A stretch of 64,000 nucleotides of DNA, taken from assembly GCF_904849725.1 (NCBI RefSeq), contig NC_058520.1:319435186-319499185 (forward strand), given 5' to 3'. Each line of letters begins with the position of its first letter. The first letter of the stretch is position 1. This document shows positions 35,683 through 47,000 of the stretch, piece after piece. The translations under genes and the position numbers were made by a program. Under the pieces are notes generated by a model. It was not told the DNA's origin. It did not search any database and saw nothing but the letters and a program-made list of their open reading frames with translations. The stretch is from Hordeum vulgare subsp. vulgare. Its lineage: Eukaryota > Streptophyta > Magnoliopsida > Poales > Poaceae.

Positions 35683-37317
35683 TGATACGTCTCCATCGTA
35701 TCTACTTTTCCAATCTCTTTTGCCCTTGTTTTGGACTCTAATTTGCATGATTTGAATGGAACGAACCGGGACTGACGCCGTTTTCAGCACAATTGCCTTG
35801 GTGTTATTTTTGTGGAGAAATCAAAGTTCTCCAAACGGCCTGAAAATTTACGGGGAGCGGTTTTGGAAAATATCAAAAATATCTGCGCTAAGTTCCACCT
35901 CAGGGGGTGGGGTAGTGGGCCACAAGCCCCTGCTCCGCCACAACCCCCCTCGTGGTGGTAGGCAGGCTTGTGGGGCCCACACGGCTGTGCTGCCCCCATT
36001 TCCAGCTCTATAAGTTGCCTTTCGTCCAAGAAAAAATGAGAAGTTTTCGTCGTGTTTTCTATACGGAGGCGCCGCCACCACGTGTACTTCATCTGGAGGG
36101 CAGATCTAGAGTCCGCTTGGGCTCCGGAGAGGGGAAATCGTTGCCATCGTCATCGTCAACCTTCTTCCCTCTCCAATTTCATGAAGCTCTTCGTCGTTCG
36201 TGAGTAATCTATTCGTAGGCTCGCGGGGCGCTGATGAGTAGGATGGGATCTATCATGTAATCGAGTTAGTTTTGATGGGGATTGATCCCTAGTATCCACT
36301 ATGTTCTGAGATTGATGTTGCTACTACTTTGCCATGCTTAATGCTTGTCACTAGGGCCCGAGTGCCATGATTTCAGATCTGAAAATATTATGTTGTCACC
36401 AATATATGTGTGTTTTAGATCCGATCTTGCAAGTTGTAGTTACCTACTATGTGTTATGATCCGGCAACCCCGGAGTGACAATAACTGGAACCACTCCCGA
36501 TGATGACCATAGTTTGAGGAGTTCATGTGTTCACCAAGTGGTAATGCGTTGGTCGGGTTCTTTATTAAAAGGAGAACCTTAATATCCCGTAGTTTCCTTT
36601 TGGACCCCGCTGCAACGGGAGGGATGGACAATAGATGTCATGCAAGTTCTTTTCCCTAAGCACGTATGACGACACACGGAATGCATGCCTACATCACATT
36701 GACGAACGGGAGCTAGCCACATATCTCTACGTGTTATAGCTGTTGCATGATGAATATCATCCAAACGAATCACCAACCCATTGCCTACGAGTTTGTCCTA
36801 CTGTTGTTACTTGTTTTGCTCTGCTGCTCCTGCTACTACTGTTGCTACTGCTGTTACTTGCCTTGCTCTGCTGCTGCTGCTACTACTGTTGCTACTGCTG
36901 TTACTTGTTTTGCTCTGCACCTACTGTTGCTACTACTGTCGCTTGCTACAGTTGCTACTTGCTACTGCTGTCAATACTGCTGTTCCTTGACACTGCTATT
37001 GCTCGTTACACTGCCGTTACTCGTTACTTTGCTGTTACTACTGTGCTTGCAGATACTAATCTTTCAGGTGTGGTTGAATCCAACAAATTCAGCTGCTAAT
37101 ACTTGAGAGTATTCTCTCACCTCGTATAGGCAATCAACAAATTTGGGTCGAATACTCTACCCTCGAAAACTATTGCGAACCCACGCGCTGGTGGGCCATC
37201 AACAACATTCTTCTAGTTTCATTGCCGGGGAGTGCTAGCAGCATTCTTTTGGTGCCGTTGGAGGAGAAGGTTTGTTGTAATCAGCATTCGTCTAGCTAAC
37301 GCCAGAGATTGCAATCA
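35683..37317 (+). mobile_element. Element F: LTR plus leader stub of another tRNA-Asp-primed Gypsy family
   Basis: The LTR (35683-37201) starts TGATACGTCTCC and ends GTGGGCCATCA. It is followed by a degraded tRNA-Asp primer site (ATTGCCGGGGAG) and about 85 more bases ending GCAATCA. Both sides carry GCAAG (35678-35682 and 37318-37322), and the D interior continues across it. In reverse complement its start matches LTR G (GTTTTCGAGGGTAGAGTATT), so F and G are related families. The LTR has a CTG/CTA/TTG-rich tract (36790-37050) and a TATAAG box at 36009-36014. No coding region. Confidence 0.75.
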
Positions 37318-37946
37318 GCAAGACAACCAATAGTTACCAAATGCAAGGAAGAAGAAAGAGACAATAGCAATCTCAACATAACGAGAGGTAATTTGGTAAC
37401 ATGAAAGTTTCTACCACAATATTTTCTTCTCTCATAGCATTTACATGTGGGATCATAATCAAATTCAACAATATAGCTATCACAAAGGATATTATTTTCA
37501 TGATCCACATGCATGCAAAGTTGACGCTCTTCAAAAATAGTGGGATTATCATCAACTAAAGTCATGACTTCTCCAAGCCCACTTTCAATATTATTGCAAA
37601 CATCATAATCATCATGAGGGTTAAACAAATTTTCAAGATCATAAGAAAAATCATCACCCCGATCACGATCATTGCAACAAGTAGTGGACATAGAAAAACT
37701 AGCATATTTTTAGCATGATTGTCATTAATAGAATTTATAATGAAATCATTGCAATCATGCTTTTCATTCAAGGAGCCCTCGTGAATCACTTCATAAATTT
37801 CTTCATCACGATTTTCAGATTCACGCATCTCAAGCAAAAATCCATAGAGAAAGTCAAGTGTACTCAACTCACTAGCAATTGGTTCCACACAAGTGGATCT
37901 CTTAAAGCGATTAGCAAGTGGGTGAGGATCTATATCAATAGATTTT
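37318..37946 (-). pseudogene. Element D reading frame of unknown function (gag position)
   Basis: Two minus-strand frames form one protein-like stretch. The upstream part (37690-37946) reads LANRFKRSTCVEPIASELST, LDFLYGFLLEMRESENRDEE and EKHDCNDFIINSINDNHAKN. The downstream part reads TTCCNDRDRGDDFSYDLENL, then NNIESGLGEVMTLVDDNPTI, CMHVDHENNILCDSYIVEFD and CKCYERRKYCGRNF. A frameshift near 37690 separates them. It is acidic, with several Cys and His, and lies in the gag position just after the primer site, but it does not look like a standard capsid. I recall related frames in Triticeae Gypsy elements and know no function. Element F is inserted at its 3' end. Confidence 0.5.
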
Positions 37947-38163
37947 CAGCAAGCGAAGATGCAAGCATATTGAAGGCACATAGCACTCATGCAAAGGAAA
38001 GGCAAGCGAGAGAAAAGGGCGAGCCAAAAAGGAAAACGAAAAAGGCAAATATTTTTGTAAATTTTTTGTTTTTCAGAAGTGGGGGAGAGGAAAACGAGAG
38101 GCAAAAAAGTAAATGCAAGAGATGAGTTTGCGACACTTACTTAGTTGAGTTCTTGACTTCATC

Positions 38164-38182
38164 CTCCCCGGCAACGGTGCTA
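38164..38182 (-). other. Primer binding site of element D (tRNA-Asp)
   Basis: CTCCCCGGCAACGGTGCTA on the + strand resembles the tRNA-Asp 3' end with two mismatches, ten bases from the 5' LTR. It fixes the minus orientation. Confidence 0.75.
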
Positions 38183-38192
38183 GAAATCCTTC

Positions 38193-39698
38193 TGCTACGT
38201 CGACAGAAACATTCTATCGTCTCTTGAGCTTGCGTTGGTTTTTCCCTTGAAGAGGAAAGGGCGATGCAGCAGAGGAGAAGTAAGTATTTCCCTTAGTTTG
38301 AGAACCAAGGTATCAATCCAGTAGGAGAATCGCGTCAAGTCCAAAGTACCTGCACAAACACAAAAGAGCTTGCACCCAACGTTATAAAGGGGTTGTCAAT
38401 CCCTCCAAGATTGATTGCAAAGTGAGATCTGAAGGCGGAAAGTGCAATAAAGTAAAAGAGTAAGGCTGAAAATATGGTGGGAAGTAGACCCGGCGGCCAT
38501 AGTGTTCACTAGAGGCTTCTCTCAAAATAGCAAATATTACGGTGGGTGAACAAATTACTGTCGAGCAATTGATAGAACCGCGCAAAGTCATGACGATATC
38601 TAAGGCAATGATCATACATATAGGCATCACGTCGGAGACAAGTAGACTGATACTTTCTGCATCTACTACTATTACTCCACACATCGACCGCTATCCAGCA
38701 TGCATCTAGTGTACTGAGTTCATGACGAACAGAGTAACGCCTTAAGCAAGATGACATGATGTAGAGGGATAATCTCAAACCAATGATGAAAACCCCATCT
38801 TTTTACCCTTGGTGGCAACAACATGATGCGTGCCGTACTACCCCTTCTGTCACTGGGTGAGGTCACCGCACTTCTCCCACTTCAAGAATCATAGATCAAG
38901 TTGGCCAAACAAAACCCAGAACTCTAAGAGAATTACAAGGATATGAAATCATGCATATAAGAGATCAGAAGAAACTCAAATAAGATTCATAGATAATCTG
39001 ATCATAAATCCAGAATTCATCGGATCTCGACAAACACACCGCAAAAGAAGATTACATCGGATACATCTCCATGAAGATCATGGAGAACTTTGTATTGAAG
39101 ATCCAAGAAAGAGAAGAAGCCATCTAGCTACTAGCTATGGACCCGTAGGTCTATGGTGAACTACTCACGCATCATCGGAGAGGTCATGGTGTTGATGAAG
39201 AAGCCCTCCGTATCCGAATCCCCCCTTCGGCAGGGTACCAGAACGTGCCCTAGATGGGATCTTGCGGAGACAGAAGCTTGCAGCGGCAGAAAAGTACTTT
39301 CGATGATCTCCTGATTTTTTGTGGAATTTTTGGGAATATATAGGTCAAAGACCTATGGCAGAGGTGGCCTAGGGAGCCCACAAGCCTGGGAGGCACGGGC
39401 CCCCTGGCCGCGGCGAGGGGGCTTGTGGTGTCCCTGGTGTCCCCTGCCTGGGTTCTCAAGTTCCCCGATCTTTTTCTGTTTTGGAAAAAAATCTTTTTGG
39501 AAGTTTTGTTCCATTTGGTCTCCATTTAAAATCCTCCTCTGAAAAGGGTCAAAAACACAGAAAAAACAGGAACTCACATTTGGCACTGAGTCAATAAGTT
39601 AGTCCCAAAAAAGATATAAAAGGCATACAAAACATCCAATGTTGGACAAGATAATAGCATGAAACCATAAAAAATTATAGATACGCTGGGACGTATCA
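38193..39698 (-). repeat. 5' LTR of element D
   Basis: TGCTACGTCGACAG...GGGACGTATCA, 1506 bases. Minus-strand TATA candidate at 39336-39342. Followed by target duplication CGTCC (39699-39703) and the last bases of LTR C. Confidence 0.85.
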
Positions 39699-39703
39699 CG
39701 TCC

Positions 39704-39722
39704 CCATAGAGCTATTATCAGA
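39704..39722 (+). other. End of the 5' LTR of C and its primer binding site
   Basis: CCATA completes LTR C (the 3' LTR ends CCACA at 56983, so the terminal CA has mutated). ATTATCAGAGC at 39712-39722 resembles the initiator-Met site TGGTATCAGAGC, followed by CCTGACTGTAGGAAGC, a common text after this site in Triticeae Gypsy elements. Confidence 0.65.
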
Positions 39723-40017
39723 GCAATCCTGACTGTAGGAAGCCCTTAGTTAGCATCGTCGTTAGTTAGGACAGGAACTAGCTCTCATAATCCAGAATCA
39801 CTTGCAAAACTATTGGACTTCCCTCCTCTTTTGATCCAGCCAACTATAAACCTTTTGATACTGACCTCATGCTCTCTTTTCATAGTGAGCATCCTCTGAC
39901 CATCTTGTATATGGCTGTCGCTCCCATGAGAATCCTCATGACTAGATTTGCACCTCTCCTAAGAGACAGCTTCCAGTAATGCCACTATCCTTCGGAGCCA
40001 AAGTATATCCTGCATGA

Positions 40018-40668
40018 GATGAACAATGCAGATCTCAGAACCGAGTTCTATGCCAAAGTGGTTGTACTCGACAAGACACTACCCCAGAGTTGGTTCTTTC
40101 TTGGACCACCTATGCCAACAAGGGACATAGTTATTCAACTAGCAACTTACGAAGCCCTCCTCTAACTTCGAGACCTTCTCCCGGAAAGAAGAAGCTACCC
40201 GCTACCTACCTCGCAAAAGTGGATTAGGAGCCCCTGCTCAAGTGATGGATTAACCAGAAGACAAAGACTCAACCCTCAAGCTCCAAGTTCAATTCACCAA
40301 CGCGACAGATCACCTTCTGCGTTATTTCATTGAATAATTCCTCAAGTCTCGCCAGGATTTCCCTTCACTCCTACACCTCTACTGCCTCGACAAGAAGAAG
40401 GTGGTCGAGCAAGAACAATATATTGCTGCCCTCGAAGTCCACATCACCAACCAAAAGCAGCAAATCGAGGAACATCAGGAAGCCGCAACCGAACCCCACA
40501 TTTCCATATCCACTATGTAGAGGGCCATCGTCAACCCACCGGCATCAAAACTCAAGGTCAAATAACAACCTCTGGATTCCCTTCACATGTTTTGGATGTG
40601 GAGAATTTGGGCATCATGTCATACCGACTAGTGCCCGAGGAGGACGTCCTTTTCCCCGAGACATGAAG
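40018..40668 (+). pseudogene. gag remnant of element C
   Basis: The frame from 40018 reads EFYAKVVVLDKTLPQSWFFL then IVIQLATYEALL before a stop. Another frame gives DKKKVVEQEQYIAALEVHIT followed by a Gln/Glu-rich coiled-coil-like stretch, and a third frame (to 40668) ends with a zinc-knuckle-like FTCFGCGEFGHHV. The order (helical core, coiled coil, CCHC knuckle) fits a Gypsy gag. The last Cys of the knuckle is lost and there are at least two frameshifts and several stops. It would coat element C RNA if intact. Confidence 0.55.
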
Positions 40669-40689
40669 TAGAGCACGACAACTGAATTC

Positions 40690-41974
40690 GAGAAACCAAG
40701 TTGTGTGTTGCTTGTTTTTATCTGCTTGTGTTTGGTATAAGTCGCACTTTTTTCGCTAGGCAACAAGTACACGACTATATCACCTACCTCATCTTGATGT
40801 TGTGTTAGGCCTTTTCGGCACTTGTTTGATTGCACTTGCACTACACCACCCCCTTAGGCATTCCCCTTTGTGTTTCTTTTCTCTCACACCTTTCTCAGCA
40901 ACTAAAGACCAGCAATACAAGATACACCTAGGACCCACTTCGACTAGCACTGGAGAATTTTGCGATAGGCTACCATCATACAGTGTAACTCAGTGAAGAT
41001 ATGCTTTTACATCAAGATTCCAAACCTTCCCCTAGACCAATCTAGACCTCACAAGCTACCCTAGCTCAAACTTCTGATCCCGTGTTTAATATACGGGTTT
41101 GCCATAGCAGGTGTTGAGATTTAATAGACCCTACTTAGCACTAGGTTCATTATGGAACGAGTGCTCATAGTGAACAAGTATCATTTATTCTTGAGCTAGC
41201 ACTAGAACCTTAATGCCATTGGAACGATCATTCCAAGGATATGTGACTTGGAGACAATGATTTGAGGTGACTATAATAGGTATCTTGAAGATGTAGGTAA
41301 GCTCCCTTTATGGATCGTAAGACCCTTATGTTGGTAGATGAACTTGCTGGTATGATAGCTGACTTTTTTGAGTAATATTAGTGGATTGATAAGGTTATAG
41401 TAATGACTTTGAGGAACCAGTAGGAATTCTTGTCGGACATGAGAATTGGATTTAAATAAGTGATCCCAATAGGGTGTTGACATTAAATGGGACTACATGG
41501 TTTAGTGTAATTTGTATTTAGTCCAATGATCTTGGTCATAACACCATGTTTCTCAATGGATGATAATTTAAAGTAATTGAACTTGTTAGAATTTATTTAA
41601 GAATCTATATAAGATTGACCTTGGAGTTTAGTTGGTCAAGAGATTGGAAGTTCATGGATATACTATGATAGTAGTCCTTTCAATGATATGCGAATTGTAG
41701 GAACTCTAAGGAGTTATGCGTAACTCCATGATATTAGATTGGTAGGAGTAGTGGATCCGAAATTGATTGATGACATTTAAGGACTACTTGATTAGATTCG
41801 TTGGAAGAAAACAAGATCTTGTATTAATATAATACGTGTTTCCTTGGCATAATATATGCAACACCTTAGACCTTGAATAAGTTAGTAGAGCACTTGGATT
41901 TGTAGTGTCATAATCAAGCTTAGCAGCTTGTCTGCTTTACCTAGGATTTTTACATAGGGATACACATGAGTTAG
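40690..41974 (+). other. Interior of element C, left of G; no gene
   Basis: AT-rich sequence without a recognisable pol domain in any frame. It is continuous with 50685-52284 across element G: the flanks are GTTAG at 41970-41974 and ATTAG at 50680-50684. Together the C interior is about 3.9 kb, too short for a full gag-pol. Confidence 0.5.
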
Positions 41975-43216
41975 TGATAACCCAAAAGTATAGGGGATTG
42001 CAACAGTTTTCGAGGGTAGAGTATTCAACCCAAATTTATAGATTCGACACACGGGGAGCAAAAGAATATCTGAAGGTACTAGCAGCTAAGTTGTCAATTC
42101 AACAACACCTGAAGATTAATTATCATCTGCAAACTGGTTAGTAGCATAGTAATATGATACTTTTGATGATAGTAGCAGCAGTAATAATGGTAACAGTGAT
42201 AGCATTGATTTTGTAGCAGTAACGATAGAAGTAGAAATAGTAGTAACTTAGGAAGAACAATACAAGGTAAATTCCTAGGCATTGGATCGCTGACTCGTTG
42301 GATGATATTCATCATGAGATAGTTATAACCTAGGGAGATACGACACTAGCTCCAGTTCATAAATATAATGTAGGCATGTATTCCGTAAATAGTCATACAT
42401 GCTTATGGAAAGAACTTGCATGACATATTTTGTCCCACCCTCCCGTGGCAGCGGGGTCTTATTGGAAACTAAGGGATATTAAGGCCTCCTTTTAATAGAG
42501 AACCGGAACAAAGCATTAACACACGGTGAATACACGAACTCCTCAAACTACGGTCATCACCGGGAGTGGTCCCGATTATTGTCACTCCAGGGTTGCCGGA
42601 TTATAACACGTAGTAGGTGACTATAACTTGCAAGGACGGATCTAGAACTTGGATATAATAGTGATAACATAAACGGTCCAGATCCGAAATCATGGCACCC
42701 GGGACCACAGTGAAAAGCATTAAGCATGGCAAAGTCATAGTAACATCAATCTCAGAACATATTGGATATTAGGGATTAGGCCCTAACAAATCTAACTCTA
42801 TTACATGATGAATCTCATCCAACTCCTCACCAACCAGCAAGCCTACGAAAGAATTACTCACTCCTGGTGGGGAGCAACATGGAATTGGCGATGGAGATGT
42901 GTTGGTGATGACGAAGATTACAGATCCCCCTCTCCGGAGCCCCAAACGGACTCCAGATCTGGCCCTGGTGGGTTGTGCCCACCCAGGTGCCCCCTTAGGT
43001 GGCTCTTTGCTCCAGAAATTCTCTTTGTTGATATAAAAAATCCTTGCAAAGTTTCGTTCCATTCTGAGAACTTTTATTTAGCACAAAAACAACACCATAT
43101 GGTAGTTGTGCCGAAAACAACGTCACTCCGGGGTTAGTTTCATTCAAATCATAAAAGTTAGAGTCCAAAACAAGAGGAAAGGTGTTAGGAAAAGTAGATA
43201 CGTTGGAGATGTATCA
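41975..43216 (-). repeat. 3' LTR of element G
   Basis: TGATAACCCAAAAGTATAG...GTTGGAGATGTATCA. Compared with the 5' LTR it lacks about 170 bases at 42963 (equivalent to about 50259-50428), with a short GGC..CCTGGTGGG text at the break. It contains GTAGCAGCAGTAATAATGG-like trinucleotide runs. Confidence 0.8.
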
Positions 43217-46200
43217 ACTCCCCCAAGCTTAACCTTTTCTTATCCTCAAGAAATTTAGTTGATAAACTGACAGTGAAAAAGAACAACTTTTACGAACTCT
43301 TTTGCTCTTGTTTCATAATAAGCTTAAACATCACCTAGGTTTTCAGCAAAGATTGTAACTAACCATGTCGACAATAACTCTTAAAAATTATATTTACTCA
43401 TATCAATAACATAATCAACTAGAGAGCAATAATAAGATAACTCAAACAATAACACATTGTGAAAACAACCATGATACAATATAACAATAGTGGTATCTCG
43501 CTAGCCCTTTCTTAGACTGCAAAACATAAATGCAGAGCACCCCCAAAGTTCAAGCAGTGACTAAACATTGTAATTCATGGTAGAAAAGATCCAGTCATGA
43601 TGCACCCAACATTAGCGACACATAATGCATCAGCATGACAATAGTACTCTCAAGTTCTGACACTTATTTTAGAAGTTGATAACACAACATAAAAGTAAAT
43701 AGATAGTCCTTTCACAGAGGGAAGCAGTGATTTATAGAGGTACCAGAGCTCAATTTTTTAAAATAGAGGTGAATGAAATTTTGAGACATGCACCCTTCTC
43801 ATTGACTTCACGACCATCAGTTATCACTATATCCCATGCTAAGCACGCTAGTGGCGGTTCCCAAGCGGAAAGGTAAAGGTTATGACTCCGTTGGGAGTTT
43901 TTGTTTCATTATTTGAGAGATCAATTCTTTATATAGTTTGGGACTGAGCATCCCTATTACCGCCCTTTTCTCATGCGATGGCGAGTGAATAAACACTCGA
44001 CCTGAGAATAACCTGCTTAGCATGGAAGATACCGACTACCTCATGTCGTTCCATGAACGATCCGGGCACACAAAAAGGATATTTATTTGAAGTTTTTAGA
44101 GATGGCACATGCAAATTTACTTAGGACGACAGGGTAATACCACATATAGGTAGGTATGGTGGACTCATCTGGAATAACTTGGGTTTCAGGTTTTTGATGT
44201 ACAAGCAGAGTTCCCACTTAGTACAGGCGAAGGCTAGCAAATAGGTTGAGAAGTGGCCGGCTAGAGAGCAGCAACGGTCATGAACATGCATTATGCATAA
44301 GTAACATTGGATACTAGCATGAGTAGGATATGAACACCATGAACATAAATATCATAGAGGCTATGTTTGTTTTGATTCAACTACATGCATGAACATGTGC
44401 CAAGTCAAGCCACTCGAACATTCACAGGAGGATACCATATCATCATACTACATCACAATCATTTTAACGCAATGTTGATATCCAAGATAAGTCATTATTC
44501 ACTCCTAGCTAATTATGCATGGCATGAGGAACTATAATCTCTAATTGTCATTGCAAACATGTTTGATCATAACAGGCTGAATCATGGATACTAGGTTAAA
44601 CATATTTACAAAAATAGATTAAGTCGAGTTCATACCCGTTCCTCTCTGCCGCGACCAGTTCATCTAACATCATCATTATTGCCTTTCACTTGCACAACCG
44701 AACGATTTGAAAATAATAACAGTGCAAGATTGCCATGGACTAAGATGGAATCTACAAACATTTTATTCAAGAGGAGAAGACAAGGTAATATGGGCTCTTT
44801 ATCAGATCAATAATGATGCAAATGAGGGCCACTCAATATTTTTACGTGGTCTTCTCTCCGTATGACTGAATAAAAATAAAAGAAATTCAGACAAACATAC
44901 TAAAATATTTTTGGAGTTTTTGGTTTTTCTCATACGAGAAAATGAAAAGAGAAAAGCAGAAATGAGGAAAACTATTTACACGTGAAAGCTCCCAACAAGT
45001 AAACGAAGAACAAGGAAATATTTGTGGGTGTTCTTTTTAGTGCTGCAACAATTTAAACTACGAAGAAAAAATAAAAAAAGAAGCACGAAACATATTTTTG
45101 GATTTTCTCAAAGTTTTTCAAGCACACAAGAAGAGAGCGAGAAAATAAATTAAACATGGATGATACAATTAAAAAGTGTGGACACCGACAACTGGGATGA
45201 AATGTGTGAACATGGATGTAATGTTGGTGGGAATACGGACACCCCCAAGCTTAGGCTTTTGGCCTAACATGGTAATCACCAGTCATAGAAGTCGTGAGGT
45301 CCAATGTTGAAGTGATGTGGAGCAGGCAGCATAGGGTCCTATTGTTAAGGCTCCTCCTGTGCTGCAACCATGTTGTTCCGGTAAGCGACAATGTCCTCAG
45401 GGATAATCTTGTATCCGCCCTATTCGCATTCATCTGCAATGAAGTCAGTGAGGCCAGCATTAGCATCATATTGTGTGAAGTCTTGTAGGAGTCCAGCCCC
45501 TTCCATGAATGCATTCTGTGGCCACTCGCACGGCCGTAGTTCCGCCAACCTCCGGGTATGGAGATCATTGTCAGATGACTCCCCAATGACACCCTTCTAG
45601 TACTTCCTGGAAGCGGACTTCCTAAAGAAACTCATCTTTTTCCTATGAACAAATTTCTGAAATTTTTAGTCCACAAAATTTTTCTCAACAAAACTTCAGA
45701 AAAATGACATCAACTACTCATAGGGATGTATAGAGGCCATAGCAAGCATTCAAACTACTTAGAACTCTAGGAATTCAACATGCAAGCTCATCTACAGCAG
45801 CACCAAGAGTAGCTAATTATTCCAAATATAAACCACTAAAACAAAAACTAATTGGACACATGAAGGAGTCACATACCAAGCAACAATTCCTCGAAACAGT
45901 TTTGGAAACGGAGCTTCGAGCAAAGAGATTGAAATCCGCGGTTTCGGGAGCAAGAACACGAGAAGGAGAGTGATAGTGATTTTTTTGGGTGAATGGAGTG
46001 ATGTGGGAATAAGAAGTAAGTGAGGGGTACCACGTGGGGACCACAACCCACCAAGGAGCTCGTGGGGGTCCTGGCGCGCCTAGGTGGGTTGTGCCCACCT
46101 GGTGCACCTCCCTCTAATATTATTTGCACCAAAAATTCACAAATATTCAGAAAACAATCGCATTAAATTTTCACGGGATTCTGAGTACTTTTACTTTTGG

Positions 46201-46417
46201 GTCATTTTTATTGCAGGAAAACTCAGAAAACAGACAAAGCATGGCATTTTATTTTGATTAACTAAGAAAAATAGAAAACAAAAGGTAGGTACAGAAGGTA
46301 GTGCTCGTTAAATTCATCAACTTCGTACCTCTCAAAAATGATCCATTAATAAGGTTGATCAAGTCTTATTAACAACCACTTTCGGTTAATATGAAACCGA
46401 AGAACTTTCGTAAATCA
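43217..46417 (-). other. Noncoding 3' interior of element G
   Basis: From the polypurine tract (ACTCCCCCAAGCTT on the + strand) to the end of the protease. AT-rich. The frame at 45251-45592 (minus strand) has no recognised domain. At 45813-46135 the sequence has LTR-like GC text but no paired repeat. No RT or integrase motif was found in the frames available. Confidence 0.55.
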
Positions 46418-47000
46418 CTAAGTTACCTTAACTGGGATATGAATGTCCCCCACAAATAGCATTTCATATTTCTTTTTAACAATAGGTAGAGGTAGTTTAA
46501 AACTTCCAATATTGATTGTCAGAAATTTTTCAATAACATTAATACCATTCACTTGTAATTGTTTCTTCAGAAAGTGCATCGTATGCTCATTACCATGGAT
46601 ATGAAAAGTGACCTTGCTTTTATTGCAATCAATAACAGCCCCTGTAGTATTCAAGAAGGGTCTACCAAGGATAAACACCATGTTGTCATCTTCGGGCAAC
46701 TCAAGTATAACAACGTTAGTCAAAATAGTAACATTAGCAACAACAATAGGCACATCCTCACAAAATACCGATAGGTATTGCAGTTGATTTGTCTGCCATT
46801 TGCAAAGATATTTCAGTAGGTGTGAGTTTATTCAAATCAAGTCTTTTATATAAAGAGAAAGGCATAACAATAACACCAACTCCCAAATCACATAAAGCAG
46901 TTTTGACATAATTTATTTTAATGGAAATTATGTATAGTTGGTATTCCCGGATGTCCAAGTTTTTTAGGTACTCCATCATTAGAAGTATAATTAGCAAGCA
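46418..47000 (-). pseudogene. Aspartic protease of element G
   Basis: Two overlapping frames. The first (46758-46997) carries the active-site region ALCDLGVGVIVMPFSLYKRL then LNKLTPTEISLQMADKSTAI. The second (46418-46753) continues with PIVVANVTILTNVVILELPE then FILGRPFLNTTGAVIDC, the usual C-terminal protease strands. The reading frame shifts between them near 46755. The protease would cleave gag; this copy is broken. Confidence 0.75.

Larger units (their letters stand above)
31359..39698 (-). mobile_element. Element D: tRNA-Asp-primed Gypsy-type retrotransposon without pol (LARD-like)
   Basis: LTRs are at 31359-32886 (3') and 38193-39698 (5'). The left flank ends GGTCT (GGTCC at the duplicate copy) and the right flank is CGTCC, a 5-bp target duplication with one mismatch. 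LTR C resumes as CCATA right after it. A tRNA-Asp primer site lies at 38164-38182. The interior holds only one recognisable frame (37318-37946) and long noncoding stretches; F is inserted at 35683-37317. The repeated CATCCCCAAGCTT text is typical of an abundant Triticeae Gypsy family (Sabrina-like, from memory). Confidence 0.8.

Noticed and set aside
36440..36631. Possible tRNA or small RNA gene in the GC-richer part of LTR F
   Set aside because: No cloverleaf or A/B box pair could be drawn, and the text is shared with LTR G near 42.4-42.6 kb in reverse complement.
36743..37106. Leu/Cys/Tyr-rich frames of about 118 codons
   Set aside because: Trinucleotide-repeat part of LTR F (CTG/CTA/TTG); all forward frames are open for the same reason.
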